Source: Rubritalea marina DSM 17716
GTDB taxonomy: Bacteria; Verrucomicrobiota; Verrucomicrobiia; Verrucomicrobiales; Akkermansiaceae
Reading direction: 5' to 3'
Assembly (NCBI RefSeq): GCF_000378105.1
Contig: NZ_KB899260.1
Coordinates: 1-64,000, forward strand
DNA length: 64,000 bases
Shown here: in pieces, positions 49,656-58,174 of the stretch
Layout: every line of letters starts with the position of its first letter
How positions within the stretch are numbered: the first letter of the stretch is position 1
Notes under the pieces: generated by a model
Databases searched by the model: none
What the model saw: the letters and a program-made list of their open reading frames with translations, nothing else
Told to the model about the DNA's origin: nothing
Position numbers and translations under genes: made by a program

Positions 49656-51407
49656 TCATGGACTCTCGTGAGATTGTAGCAGTGAATCTAACCATTCAGG
49701 TGAATTGCCGCTCAGGAGATTACTTAAAAAATCTAGTTGGGTGGCAAATAGGAAGTCGTCTGGGCTTCTGTGTGATGAGGCATAGAAAAATAGAGCAAAG
49801 CCAAGTAGTTGCAAGATGACTGCTTGCGTTCCTTTTTGTGGTGAGACAATCGCATAAATGATATCAGTGAATACTGGGAGAATGAGCGATGTGAGGACCC
49901 AACGTGTGTCGTCAGCCATCATGCGCATGCGGCTGAAGATCATGCCGCAGATCACTAAGCCCAGAGCCGCTGCTGAGAATGTCATTTGCCACATCTCTGG
50001 GAATAAGTAGAGGAATGCACCTACGCATATCCCCAAACCAATTAAGGTAATGATTTCGATTGGAGAATCAGGCTTCTCTATCATTTCGACCTTCACCTTT
50101 GCGGCTTTGATTGCAGCTTTTTGGGCTCTGATGCGTTGTGAGTTACGGAGTGCAACCTTCTTTTTCTTGGGTGGTCGAGGTGGTTTGACCACGGCTTCTT
50201 GAAATTCCTCTTTAAATTCAGGAATTTCTTTAGCTGGAGTCCATTGGCCAATACGCTGCTGGTAGATTTGGTCGTGTTCTTTGATGTAACCATCGGCAAT
50301 GAGTTCACAGACTTTACTGAAGGGAACTGGTCCCTTTCTGTTGCCGTCGATGGAAAAATACCACATGTTTTGCGGGCGCTGTTGTTCCACTCTATCGGCT
50401 AACGGGGTGCTTTCCGCAGCCATTGGGGCCGTGGCGGGTCCGCCCTTCTTGGATCGATTAAACTCAGCCTCTTGTTGCTTGGATAGTTTGATACTTGTTT
50501 TTGTATGAGAGGATGCGGCATCAAGTGTCGACTCGGTGAGGTTTTGATCCATGTTAACCTCGGCGTAGTGCTTGAGAGCATCGATGCCTTCGATAGAGAG
50601 TAGCTGTCTGAGGGAATCCTGGCACTTGGCGAATCGTTCACTCGGCTCTTGGCTCAGGTGAGTTTCGACCCATTGACAAAGTGCCTCAGGTAACTCTGGT
50701 GCTACTTCTTTGAGTGGGATGAAAGCGTTTCTCATGTGAGCGGCCATGATCAATACGGAGGAGTCTCCATCGAAGGGGTATTTGCCTGTTAGCATGTAAT
50801 AAAATAGGCAGCCTAGGGAGTAGAGATCACTTTGAGCTGATGGAATTTGATTATCCAATACCTCAGGAGCCATGCAATGAATAGAGCCTACCACTGAGTG
50901 ATTGTTGAGTTCTTGCTCAGAGACGTCTTTATCAGAGTTTTTGAAGGACATCCCGAAATCTAGGACCGTGGCGTGGTAGTTTTCATTGTCCAGTTTTGAT
51001 AGTAGGATATTGGCAGGCTTGAGATCGCAATGAAGAACGCCGTGGCTATGGGATGACTCCATTGCGCTCAGCAGTTGGGTGCTAATGTAACAAAAACTTT
51101 CAAGGCTCAGGGGTTTTGATCCAACTACTTTATCGAGGCTTTCACCTTCGATAAACTCCATAATAATGTCCCCGCCTTTGTCGCTCTCGATCACGTCAAA
51201 AACAGAAACAATGCTAGGGTGTTTGAGCCCAGCTAGGATTTTTGCCTCACTCAGGAGCTGATTACTTAATTTATGGCAGGCTCCGTCGTTATTGAGGTCG
51301 AGGCGTTTCAGGGCAACATCACGGTCGAGTTTCGTGTCGTGTGCAAGGTAGACTGAGCCGAAACCTCCGGAACCTAGTTTTCTGATGATTTGATGTCGCT
51401 CACTCAT
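49656..51407 (-). CDS. Ser/Thr protein kinase with GYF_2 domain and C-terminal membrane helices
   Basis: A 583-residue kinase. The Hanks-type domain (about 1-265) has the Gly loop 'LGSGGFGSVYLA', Lys34 in 'VALKRL', catalytic Asp128 in 'HCDLKPANILL', 'DFG' at 150-152 and 'MAPE'. The catalytic loop reads HCD rather than HRD, so it is a non-RD kinase. A GYF_2 domain begins at residue 348 ('MWYFSIDGNRKGPVPFSKV'; also 'GQWTPAKEIPEF'). Three or four hydrophobic helices near the C-terminus anchor it with the kinase inside. It ends the long pilus gene array, 28 bases after the preceding gene, so it probably phosphorylates array products or listens to them. Confidence 0.88.
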   Translation of the reverse strand: MSERHQIIRKLGSGGFGSVYLAHDTKLDRDVALKRLDLNNDGACHKLSNQLLSEAKILAGLKHPSIVSVFDVIESDKGGDIIMEFIEGESLDKVVGSKPLSLESFCYISTQLLSAMESSHSHGVLHCDLKPANILLSKLDNENYHATVLDFGMSFKNSDKDVSEQELNNHSVVGSIHCMAPEVLDNQIPSAQSDLYSLGCLFYYMLTGKYPFDGDSSVLIMAAHMRNAFIPLKEVAPELPEALCQWVETHLSQEPSERFAKCQDSLRQLLSIEGIDALKHYAEVNMDQNLTESTLDAASSHTKTSIKLSKQQEAEFNRSKKGGPATAPMAAESTPLADRVEQQRPQNMWYFSIDGNRKGPVPFSKVCELIADGYIKEHDQIYQQRIGQWTPAKEIPEFKEEFQEAVVKPPRPPKKKKVALRNSQRIRAQKAAIKAAKVKVEMIEKPDSPIEIITLIGLGICVGAFLYLFPEMWQMTFSAAALGLVICGMIFSRMRMMADDTRWVLTSLILPVFTDIIYAIVSPQKGTQAVILQLLGFALFFYASSHRSPDDFLFATQLDFLSNLLSGNSPEWLDSLLQSHESP

Positions 51408-51434
51408 GATTGTGTTCGTGATTAGCTCGTTGAG

Positions 51435-51893
51435 TTATTGGTCAATCGGGGGGAGCAATGGGTTGTTACTAAAGTCGAAGGGAAGCTCACCGTTATCCTG
51501 TGAGGGAGTTCGAGGCTCTGTGCGAAGCGGCCTGAAGCTTGCACTGTGTGTGTCTAGGCGGAATTGAATCGCATTGACTTCACGATTCAATTCGGACTGT
51601 TGTCTCAGCATCATAGATTGCTGTTGCTTGAGTTGGTTTAGTTGCTGGGCGACAGTGTCGTTGGAGTCGGGTGAAGATGGCTTTACGAATGATGGAGCAT
51701 CCTGAGCGTTCTTGGAATCAGGGGTAAAAGCCAAGGTGTCAGTACCATCAGCCTCCTGAAGTACCGCTACTACAGGAAGAGTACCTTCTTCAGCCTTCTG
51801 GATGAGCTGCTCAATCTCCAGGTGGTGTTTGATTCCCACTCCGAGACTAATTCCAGTCAAGCTGGCACAGATACTGGCTAAAAGAACGTTCAT
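51435..51893 (-). CDS. Hypothetical protein with N-terminal anchor and coiled coil
   Basis: An unrecognised 152-residue protein. Residues about 3-22 are hydrophobic with an embedded Cys ('LLASICASLTGISLGVG'). The middle is low-complexity and acidic, and 'QLNQLKQQQSMMLRQQSELNREV' is a clear coiled coil; the C-terminus is Pro-rich ('SNNPLLPPIDQ'). It lies 6 bases downstream of the next gene in the array and 28 bases upstream of the kinase. A periplasmic tether is possible. Confidence 0.6.
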   Translation of the reverse strand: MNVLLASICASLTGISLGVGIKHHLEIEQLIQKAEEGTLPVVAVLQEADGTDTLAFTPDSKNAQDAPSFVKPSSPDSNDTVAQQLNQLKQQQSMMLRQQSELNREVNAIQFRLDTHSASFRPLRTEPRTPSQDNGELPFDFSNNPLLPPIDQ

Positions 51894-51899
51894 GGATGA

Positions 51900-52643
51900 T
51901 TACTTTGGAAGAGTTTCGACCAGGGCGTTGAGTTTTTGAATGCTGGATGCGATGGCATCTACCGCCTGGCCCAGCTGCGTGTTTGTTTTGGTGAGTTGCG
52001 CGGAGATGCTTTGAGTTTGTTTGTATCCTTCATCAATTCTGTAGCCCGGTTCTGAGACTTGAATGACTTTGTTAGATTCTTCAGGTACTAGAACATAGGG
52101 GATCACCTCAAGTGGAAGAGAGTCGTGCTGTGTGGTCTGAACTTCTAGTTGATATGACTGGCTAGAGTGGGCTGGAATATAACGCCAGCCGATCGGAGGG
52201 TTCTGCAGCGGTTTAGGTGACCATGGGCTCAATATTTTAATCGTCGTAGGGTCACCAGAGAAGGAAACCTGTTTTTTGATTTTAACTCGAACGACCACGG
52301 CATCATCTTGAGGTATCTCAGTGTCAGTAAAATCTGAGCTTTCTTCCTCTAGTTGAGGGGCTTCAGTTGCAGATCCTTCTGGGATCGCGGTATCCTCGAC
52401 CTCCGTGGTATCAGAAATGCGATCATCATCTGAGGGTTCAGTTGATGTAGGCTGGTCTTCTGATGATAAATTGGGGATTGGAGGGAATGGAGATTCGTTC
52501 TCAGTTTGGGAATCAGCCTCTTGCGCTGATTGATCGTCGAGTTCGAGTTCGAGTTCGAGTTCGAGTTCGAGATCCTGTGCAGAAGCATGGAAAGCAAGAA
52601 GGAGGCTCACCCCAATGGGTGCGTATGTGTTGAGCGTTTTCAT
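51900..52643 (-). CDS. Secreted acidic hypothetical protein with (Glu-Leu)n repeat
   Basis: An unrecognised 247-residue protein with a signal peptide ('YAPIGVSLLLAFHASAQ'). Just after the cut site it has an alternating Glu-Leu run ('LELELELELELDD') encoded by hexanucleotide repeats. An acidic low-complexity stretch then leads into a folded region ('VVVRVKIKKQVSFSGDPTTIKILSPWSPKP' spans into 'NPPIGWRYIPAHSSQSY') and a C-terminal coiled coil ('AQLTKTNTQLGQAVDAIASS'). Its ATG overlaps the stop of the upstream gene by one base (TAATG), so the two are coupled. Confidence 0.65.
   Translation of the reverse strand: MKTLNTYAPIGVSLLLAFHASAQDLELELELELELDDQSAQEADSQTENESPFPPIPNLSSEDQPTSTEPSDDDRISDTTEVEDTAIPEGSATEAPQLEEESSDFTDTEIPQDDAVVVRVKIKKQVSFSGDPTTIKILSPWSPKPLQNPPIGWRYIPAHSSQSYQLEVQTTQHDSLPLEVIPYVLVPEESNKVIQVSEPGYRIDEGYKQTQSISAQLTKTNTQLGQAVDAIASSIQKLNALVETLPK
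52539..52574. repeat. Hexanucleotide repeat in the acidic secreted protein gene
   Basis: Five perfect GAGTTC units (52539-52568) plus one imperfect unit (GAGATC). The unit length keeps the frame, so slippage would lengthen or shorten the Glu-Leu run without a frameshift. Confidence 0.95.
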
Positions 52644-53341
52644 TACTTTGAGACTTTGATGGTGTTCTTACTCTTTCCTTCGAGGAGGCTAGCGTGATTA
52701 ATCGTTGAATGAGGAAGGGATGGGCTATCGGCACGGAGAGCTTCAATAGGTTGTGAGTCCATGAGTAATTTATCCCAGGCGCGCTGGATGTTCTGGCCAT
52801 CTGTGTGTAACTTCTTAACTTGAGCGTGGTAGATTTTTAGAGCTCGTAGGATACGGCCAGCCTCATTTGCCTCCGCTGGAGAAAATCGAAGACCTCTTGT
52901 TTGGTAGATGACAGGCACTTCTAGAATGACTCGTTCATTGCCTTGGTCGGATTGGACCAGGAGCACGTGCTGAATAGCATCATTGGTTTCTTCGAAGCCG
53001 ACCAGTCGCTCGGTAGAGCTGTCTGAGGGAACGGGAACAGAGTTTTTTCCGGAACTTGGGTCTACAGGCTGGATGGATGGTAGCTCCGCATCCATTCCTG
53101 GGAGAGAGGGGGCATCCACGAGGCTGGAAGCCATACTGCTGGCCTCAGGAGCTTGTGGCGTTGAAGTACCTCCTTCGGTAATCACGCTATCAGATGGAGC
53201 AGATGTGGCTGCTTGCACAATTTCAGTGGGCTTGGTCACATAGAGCCAACAGAAAAAGACTGCTGCCAAGGTGCTGAAAATGAGCAGAAACTTATAGGTG
53301 AGTGAGACATCTCCTCCGGATGAACTGGATTGAGCATTCAT
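52643..53341 (-). CDS. Hypothetical inner-membrane-anchored protein
   Basis: An unrecognised protein of about 232 residues. ATG 53341 ('MNAQSSSSGGDVSLTYKF') is preferred over a TTG at 53413 that would overlap the upstream gene by 29 bases. One TM helix follows ('FLLIFSTLAAVFFCWLYV'), then a Ser/Pro-rich linker and a compact C-terminal domain with beta character ('VLLVQSDQGNERVILEVPVIYQTRG') and a helical end ('ILRALKIYHAQVKKLHTDGQ'). The bitopic layout with a periplasmic domain is like PilN/PilO/GspM proteins in outline, but no homology is claimed. Confidence 0.65.
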   Translation of the reverse strand: MNAQSSSSGGDVSLTYKFLLIFSTLAAVFFCWLYVTKPTEIVQAATSAPSDSVITEGGTSTPQAPEASSMASSLVDAPSLPGMDAELPSIQPVDPSSGKNSVPVPSDSSTERLVGFEETNDAIQHVLLVQSDQGNERVILEVPVIYQTRGLRFSPAEANEAGRILRALKIYHAQVKKLHTDGQNIQRAWDKLLMDSQPIEALRADSPSLPHSTINHASLLEGKSKNTIKVSK

Positions 53342-53384
53342 GTACGTTGACTTTGTATTCTGATCTAGTGGAACTCTAGCTTTT

Positions 53385-53894
53385 TTATTCACCTTTTTCG
53401 ATCTTCTCAGCAACCGTCACCAAGACTGTGTTTGAGAGTGGAGGAAACTCAGTGATGATGAGTGATGCGTTGCTTAATGCAATTTGCTTCGTTGTTTGGG
53501 CAGTGATCATCCGTGCCTGAAGTCCAGGTTGGATCGAGAGGTTGCCGAAGCTATCTAAGTCTGAGACGCCATCATCCCGGTAGATAGTGAAAAGTTGGTA
53601 TGCGTCATCGATCGCAGAATGGTAAATCTTGAGTTCTTGGTTGTTGCTGAAAACCTTGAATGTAAGGCCTGTTGGAGTGCTCTCAATTGATTCAGTAGGC
53701 GTGATTTTCAGCAGACGAACCACCTCAAAATCTCCAATAAAATCAAAGTGCTCCACCACGTCATGGTCAGGCACTACTATGGCTACCGAAGGTTCCTGTG
53801 CTCTAGCCAGCTGATTCAAGGTGCACAAAAAAACTGCCACCATGAAATGCAAGAGGCAAAGAACATGGGGGCAGCGTCTAGAGATTTGGATCAT
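53385..53894 (-). CDS. Hypothetical secreted protein
   Basis: An unrecognised 169-residue protein. A hydrophobic leader ('VLCLLHFMVAVFLCTLNQLARAQ') looks like a signal peptide with a cut after 'ARA'. The mature part has predicted strands ('EVVRLLKITPTESIESTPTGLTF', 'FKVFSNNQELKIYHSAIDDAY') and ends with Lys/Glu. It is 14 bases downstream of the minor prepilin gene. Position suggests a pilus-accessory protein; no function is assigned. Confidence 0.6.
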   Translation of the reverse strand: MIQISRRCPHVLCLLHFMVAVFLCTLNQLARAQEPSVAIVVPDHDVVEHFDFIGDFEVVRLLKITPTESIESTPTGLTFKVFSNNQELKIYHSAIDDAYQLFTIYRDDGVSDLDSFGNLSIQPGLQARMITAQTTKQIALSNASLIITEFPPLSNTVLVTVAEKIEKGE

Positions 53895-53908
53895 TTGTGG
53901 GTTTCAGC

Positions 53909-54310
53909 TCATTTGCCCGCATCCCATTGCCCATCGTCTGTGGAGCCTGATGGGTCAGTGTACCCGGTGATGATCGGGGGACTCACATTGACTGTGATGG
54001 CGTAAACGACTCCGTCCAGTCCAGTAACGGTCGGCATCACCCCCCCGAAAGAATCTGGTAGGTATGGAATGATATCGGCGTTTGTAATAGTTCCTACATT
54101 AGTGGTTGGATTGTCCGCTAAGAAGAGTCTCTGAGCTTGGTACACACCTTTGAGTGTCTCCCCTGCTTCTATGCCTTCTTGCCAATCTCTATAAGCAGTA
54201 ACACTTATCAATACTGTGGAAAGCATGACGAGTATGATCGATATAACGACTGTAAGTTCGATTAGCGTAAGTCCATTTTTTGGGAAGGTAGGTTTGTATA
54301 GTTTTTTCAT
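53909..54310 (-). CDS. Minor prepilin-like protein
   Basis: A 133-residue protein with a type IV prepilin leader: 'FPKNG' then 'LTLIELTVVISIILVMLSTV', with Gly before the cut and Glu at mature position 5. The mature domain ('YQAQRLFLADNPTTNVG', 'IIPYLPDSFGGVMP') lacks Cys. It overlaps the upstream gene by four bases (ATGA). Placement after PilB and PilC, apart from the other prepilin gene, suggests a minor or initiating pilin. Confidence 0.85.
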   Translation of the reverse strand: MKKLYKPTFPKNGLTLIELTVVISIILVMLSTVLISVTAYRDWQEGIEAGETLKGVYQAQRLFLADNPTTNVGTITNADIIPYLPDSFGGVMPTVTGLDGVVYAITVNVSPPIITGYTDPSGSTDDGQWDAGK

Positions 54311-54717
54311 TTTCTCGATTCTATGACTTCTTTGAGGGTGCTTTTGAAGTGGATGAATAAATCTGATTCAGTCAGCAAGGATCTATTCTGTATCGTTACT
54401 ATGATTAATACTAAAATAACTGTTTTCCAGATAACCCTGTACGTGAAGCTGGAGTTCTTTTTGTACAATATACCATTGTACCAGTGAGACCCCTCGACTA
54501 GTGAAGTTTTGTATGTAAAGCCTTGAGCATTTAGTAGTCTAATAAAACGTTCAGCGATTGTTTTATTTTTGATTATCACTAAGTATTCATATTGGCCTGA
54601 TTTTTTATTGAGAACTTTGACGCCTCTTGGGATTTTGTCAGGTACGCGAACGAGCCTTATGTGATGTTCAAATATAAATTGCTCCAAGAGCCAGCGGTCT
54701 AATTTTGTTTGATACAT
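54307..54717 (-). CDS. Hypothetical protein with one membrane helix, between pilC and minor prepilin
   Basis: An unrecognised 136-residue basic protein. The N-terminal half seems cytoplasmic ('MYQTKLDRWLLEQFIFEHHI', 'YEYLVIIKNKTIAERFIRLLNAQGFTYKTS' within), followed by one hydrophobic helix ('VIWKTVILVLIIVTIQNR') and a short tail. It overlaps the prepilin gene by four bases and lies 10 bases after pilC, so it is embedded in the operon. It could be a small assembly factor. Confidence 0.65.
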   Translation of the reverse strand: MYQTKLDRWLLEQFIFEHHIRLVRVPDKIPRGVKVLNKKSGQYEYLVIIKNKTIAERFIRLLNAQGFTYKTSLVEGSHWYNGILYKKNSSFTYRVIWKTVILVLIIVTIQNRSLLTESDLFIHFKSTLKEVIESRK

Positions 54718-54727
54718 CGATCTCGGT

Positions 54728-55873
54728 TCACATTGCAGAATTCATCATTTCTGGTCCCGCCAGGAAAATAGGCATGAAGACACTCATAAATACCAACGCT
54801 ACCATGCTGACTGCTCCAAACATAACGAAAAAACTAAGGAGATTAGAGAAATTTTCCATACTCTCCTGACATTCTTCTTCATACATTTCTGTTAGCATGG
54901 CCAATTGGTCACCCATTGATGCAGATTTTTCACCAATTGATAGCATGTGTACAATCTGGTCATCAACTGAAGTAAACTTGCTAAAGGCAATAGCTAATGG
55001 AACGCCTGAACTTTCATATTGCTCAGCAGCTCTTAAAAGCTCATCATGAAACGGTGTCCCTTTTACTGAGGCTGCCGCAGTTTTGATAGCTTTTGCCATA
55101 TTGATACCATTACCATGTAGCAGCTTGATTACACCCAAAAAAGTGGCTTGCCTTAGCCCTTGGACAAGTTTTCTTAGAACTCGCCACTTGGACATGGCTA
55201 AATTCATCACTAAGTCGCGTAGTTTTTTTGATATTATAAATGCCAACACTATTGAGATGAGTATGGTCAGTGCGAGCGGGTACCACTGGATAGTGAAGTC
55301 ACTTAGAGTAAAGAAGAATTTCACGGGGCCTTTTGGTTCATAGTTGCCACCTCCAACCATTCCTCTAATCTGAGGGACGATACTGATCTGACAGTAGATG
55401 AAAGCCATGATTAATACGGGAAAAACAATACTTGGTATTACAACGATTTTTCTGATTTTCTTGGAAAAAAAAGCTGCGGTTTCGGCTCTAGTTGCAAGGT
55501 CCCTAAAGGCGGAATCCAATTCCCCAGAATCCATTCCAGCTTTGATTAGGCCCAATGTCATGTCATCGAAGTGCTTACTTCTTTTGAATGCATCATAAAC
55601 AGAGATACCACCATGAATATCATCATGGATTTTTAGGAGAGTACCAGCCATGTTTTTGTCTGGTAAACCCTCAGCATAATACTTAAGCGCATCAGCTGTG
55701 TTGATCTGAGCTTTCATCATCGAGGCTAAACCTCGGTAAAGTTTGATAGAATCTTTGGTTTTGAAACGCTTCGGTTTATTAGGAAATAGCTGTATTTCCT
55801 TATTCATTGCCGTTTTTGGCTTCTCTTCTTTAATCGGGGCGTTCTGTCGATTAGGTGATGGGATTGAGCTCAT
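54728..55873 (-). CDS. pilC: Type IV pilus inner-membrane platform protein PilC/GspF
   Basis: The inner-membrane platform that couples the assembly ATPase to pilin extrusion. It has 381 residues with two GspF domains ('LYRGLASMMKAQINTADALKYYA' opening the first, 'LLHGNGINMAKAIKTAAASVKG' the second) and TM helices near 140-160, 195-215 and the C-terminus. 'GLIKAGMDSGELDSAF' and 'MLSIGEKSASMGDQL' are the paired family motifs. The N-terminal 40 residues are Lys-rich and variable. It is 29 bases downstream of the pilB stop. Confidence 0.93.
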   Translation of the reverse strand: MSSIPSPNRQNAPIKEEKPKTAMNKEIQLFPNKPKRFKTKDSIKLYRGLASMMKAQINTADALKYYAEGLPDKNMAGTLLKIHDDIHGGISVYDAFKRSKHFDDMTLGLIKAGMDSGELDSAFRDLATRAETAAFFSKKIRKIVVIPSIVFPVLIMAFIYCQISIVPQIRGMVGGGNYEPKGPVKFFFTLSDFTIQWYPLALTILISIVLAFIISKKLRDLVMNLAMSKWRVLRKLVQGLRQATFLGVIKLLHGNGINMAKAIKTAAASVKGTPFHDELLRAAEQYESSGVPLAIAFSKFTSVDDQIVHMLSIGEKSASMGDQLAMLTEMYEEECQESMENFSNLLSFFVMFGAVSMVALVFMSVFMPIFLAGPEMMNSAM

Positions 55874-55902
55874 ATATGAGTGAGTATACTTTATCTTGAT
55901 CC

Positions 55903-57600
55903 TTAATGGTCATCTGAAGACATATCAATAACCTTGGAGACTGCATCTAGATCAGTCTTTCCAGACTTCAGTAGTTTGAGACCACTACGTCGAAGGTTGG
56001 GAAGAATTCCTTCTGCTTCAATTTGTATTTCGAGATCGTATGGAGAAATTTCGCCTTTTGAAAGTTGATCGGAGATTTTAGGAGTTATTGGTATAATTTC
56101 TACAATCGCGGTACGACCAGCATATCCTGAACTATTGCATTCTTGGCAGCCGTCTTGGTTTCTTTCATAGATTACCTGAGTAGTCCAGCTATCGTCGAGG
56201 TTGTAGGTCTTCCTGTCATACTCTGACACACCTTCAAGTTCAACCTTGCAGTATGGGCAGAGCACTTTGAGTAGGCGTTGGGCACAGGCAGCCTTGAGTG
56301 TTTGTGCGATCTTCCAGCGTTCAATGCCAAGCTGCTCGAAGCGCTCAATAATCTGAGATGCGCGGGCCGTGTGTACGGTAGTCAGCACTTTGTGACCAGT
56401 AACTGCAGCTTCAATTGCCAGTTCTGCGGATTCGATGTCACGCACCTCACCCATAAGTATAATATCTGGATCTGAGCGCATAAACGAAGAAACCATGGGT
56501 TTAAATTCGTCTGCACTTCTAAGGTCACAATGCGTGATGCCAGGCACTTCATCTTCAACAGGGTTTTCTAGTGTGAGAATATTAACTTCAGGACGGTTCA
56601 ATTCACGAAGCATTGCATTCAAGGTGGTCGATTTACCTGAACCTGTCGGCCCAGACATTACGATAATACCTGCAGGCACCTTCATCACCTTCCGCATGGC
56701 AAAGAGGGTTTCGTCATCAAAGGCCAGTGTTCCTTTTCCTAGGGTCACATTCAGGTTGCCTTTGTCAAGTAGACGCATGGTAATGTGGTAGCCACGGTAT
56801 GTTCTGTGGCGCTCGTATCGAATATCAATAGGGCGATGAAAGTAACTGATGGTGAAACGCCCAGAAATACCAATGGCTGTACTTCTAATTTCGGGCGGTA
56901 GGCCCATGAGGTTTAATAGAAATGCATCAATACGATCCTTCAGCTTCATCGGAAGCTCCACTCTAGGAGCAATGTCTCCATTGATACGGAATGCGTAATA
57001 GAAACTCTCTTTTTCGACTTTGAAGTGTATATCAGAGGTGCGCTTTTTAACCGCATCAGACATGATCTGTGCAGTAAGCGCTGCCATGGGTTCGTCGTAT
57101 TCGGTGTTTGTTACATCGAAGTCCTTTTTGAATTCTTCAAAATCTTCTACTTCGATTGATTCCAGTTGTTCCTGATTCGGCCCAGCTGAAGCCGAAGCAT
57201 TTTCAATGGTACGGCTGATCTCAGACTTGATCGTAACAATACGTACAATTTCATGGCCGGGAAAGCGTGAGGCTAAGTACTCATCAGCTTGAGATTGCCA
57301 AGGGTCCACTACGGCAATCAATAAAGTCTGGTGATGTATGCAGAGAGGTGTGAAGTTTCCTCTAGTGAGGGTAGACGGGTCACATTTATCAAGTAATTCA
57401 GAGTCACAAAATTCAGCTACTTTTGGGAAAAACGCCAGACCATTCATTTTGGCTAAGCAAGCCATGAAAACTGATTTTGTTACCCTGTTTTGAACTTGAT
57501 CGTGAGTGATTTCAGCAAAAGCTTGGTCATGCTCACCTAGCGCTTGCATGATTTGTTTACTGATGAGGTCATTGAATTGGAACCCGTCAAAATCAATCAT
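55903..57600 (-). CDS. pilB: Type IV pilus assembly ATPase PilB/GspE
   Basis: The hexameric extension ATPase, 565 residues. An N-terminal GspE_N-type domain (about 1-140) is followed by the ATPase core: Walker A 'GPTGSGKST' (Lys323), Asp box, Walker B 'IILMGEVRDIESAE', and a His box 'LTTVHTARASQIIERF'. A tetracysteine zinc site is at Cys448/451 and Cys485/488 ('CPYC', 'CQEC'), as in PilB and GspE but not PilT. Its ATG overlaps the upstream gene's stop by four bases. Confidence 0.95.
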   Translation of the reverse strand: MIDFDGFQFNDLISKQIMQALGEHDQAFAEITHDQVQNRVTKSVFMACLAKMNGLAFFPKVAEFCDSELLDKCDPSTLTRGNFTPLCIHHQTLLIAVVDPWQSQADEYLASRFPGHEIVRIVTIKSEISRTIENASASAGPNQEQLESIEVEDFEEFKKDFDVTNTEYDEPMAALTAQIMSDAVKKRTSDIHFKVEKESFYYAFRINGDIAPRVELPMKLKDRIDAFLLNLMGLPPEIRSTAIGISGRFTISYFHRPIDIRYERHRTYRGYHITMRLLDKGNLNVTLGKGTLAFDDETLFAMRKVMKVPAGIIVMSGPTGSGKSTTLNAMLRELNRPEVNILTLENPVEDEVPGITHCDLRSADEFKPMVSSFMRSDPDIILMGEVRDIESAELAIEAAVTGHKVLTTVHTARASQIIERFEQLGIERWKIAQTLKAACAQRLLKVLCPYCKVELEGVSEYDRKTYNLDDSWTTQVIYERNQDGCQECNSSGYAGRTAIVEIIPITPKISDQLSKGEISPYDLEIQIEAEGILPNLRRSGLKLLKSGKTDLDAVSKVIDMSSDDH

Positions 57601-58148
57601 CGTTCAAAGTGCTTTTCATTGAGTTTTTTCCATGCATCGTAACCAATTCGGACACAAGTGATGAATGGGGATATCTTAAGAGTTCCCGAAATATAGGCGT
57701 GTGCGGCCTGGGCGAATATTGTCGCAGTCACTGGGTTGATGGACCCAAGACCAATAACGTCTGCATCTTCGTTATAGAGTATAGGACACTTGAATGAGCG
57801 AGCTAAGTCATAAATGGGCTCATGTTTTTCATAAAATGCATTAGGGGTCATCATGCTGCCAGCGAATGGGGCAGGAGGCATGACAGGGCTCACTAAGGAG
57901 GCTAACATCATGTTCCAGCGTTCAATCGTGAATGGATACTGGCTTTCCTCATTCGAATCTTCAACTGCAAGCCGATGAAGGGGTTCAACGGGGAGGTTTT
58001 TGGACCACGCATCCATGCAGTATCGAGTCACCACATCGATGTCGTTGTCACTCGCTATACCTGCTTTTGCAAAAGCAGCAGCACTCTGTTGCATTGAATA
58101 GCTGTGCCACTCTGTGATGTGAGGAGACGAATGAGGTGACTCAGTCAT
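57597..58148 (-). CDS. Hypothetical protein between secretin and pilB genes
   Basis: An unrecognised 183-residue protein without signal peptide. 'AKAGIASDNDIDVVTRYCMDAW' and 'FTIERWNMMLASLVSPVMPPAPFAGSMMTP' are notable segments; the second is hydrophobic but broken by Pro, and 'PFITCVRIGYDAWKKLNEKHF' ends the protein. It is coupled to pilB by a four-base overlap and 26 bases after the secretin gene, so a cytoplasmic partner of the ATPase is a fair guess. Confidence 0.65.
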   Translation of the reverse strand: MTESPHSSPHITEWHSYSMQQSAAAFAKAGIASDNDIDVVTRYCMDAWSKNLPVEPLHRLAVEDSNEESQYPFTIERWNMMLASLVSPVMPPAPFAGSMMTPNAFYEKHEPIYDLARSFKCPILYNEDADVIGLGSINPVTATIFAQAAHAYISGTLKISPFITCVRIGYDAWKKLNEKHFER

Positions 58149-58174
58149 TTATGTTCAGATTTGAATAAGCTCGT

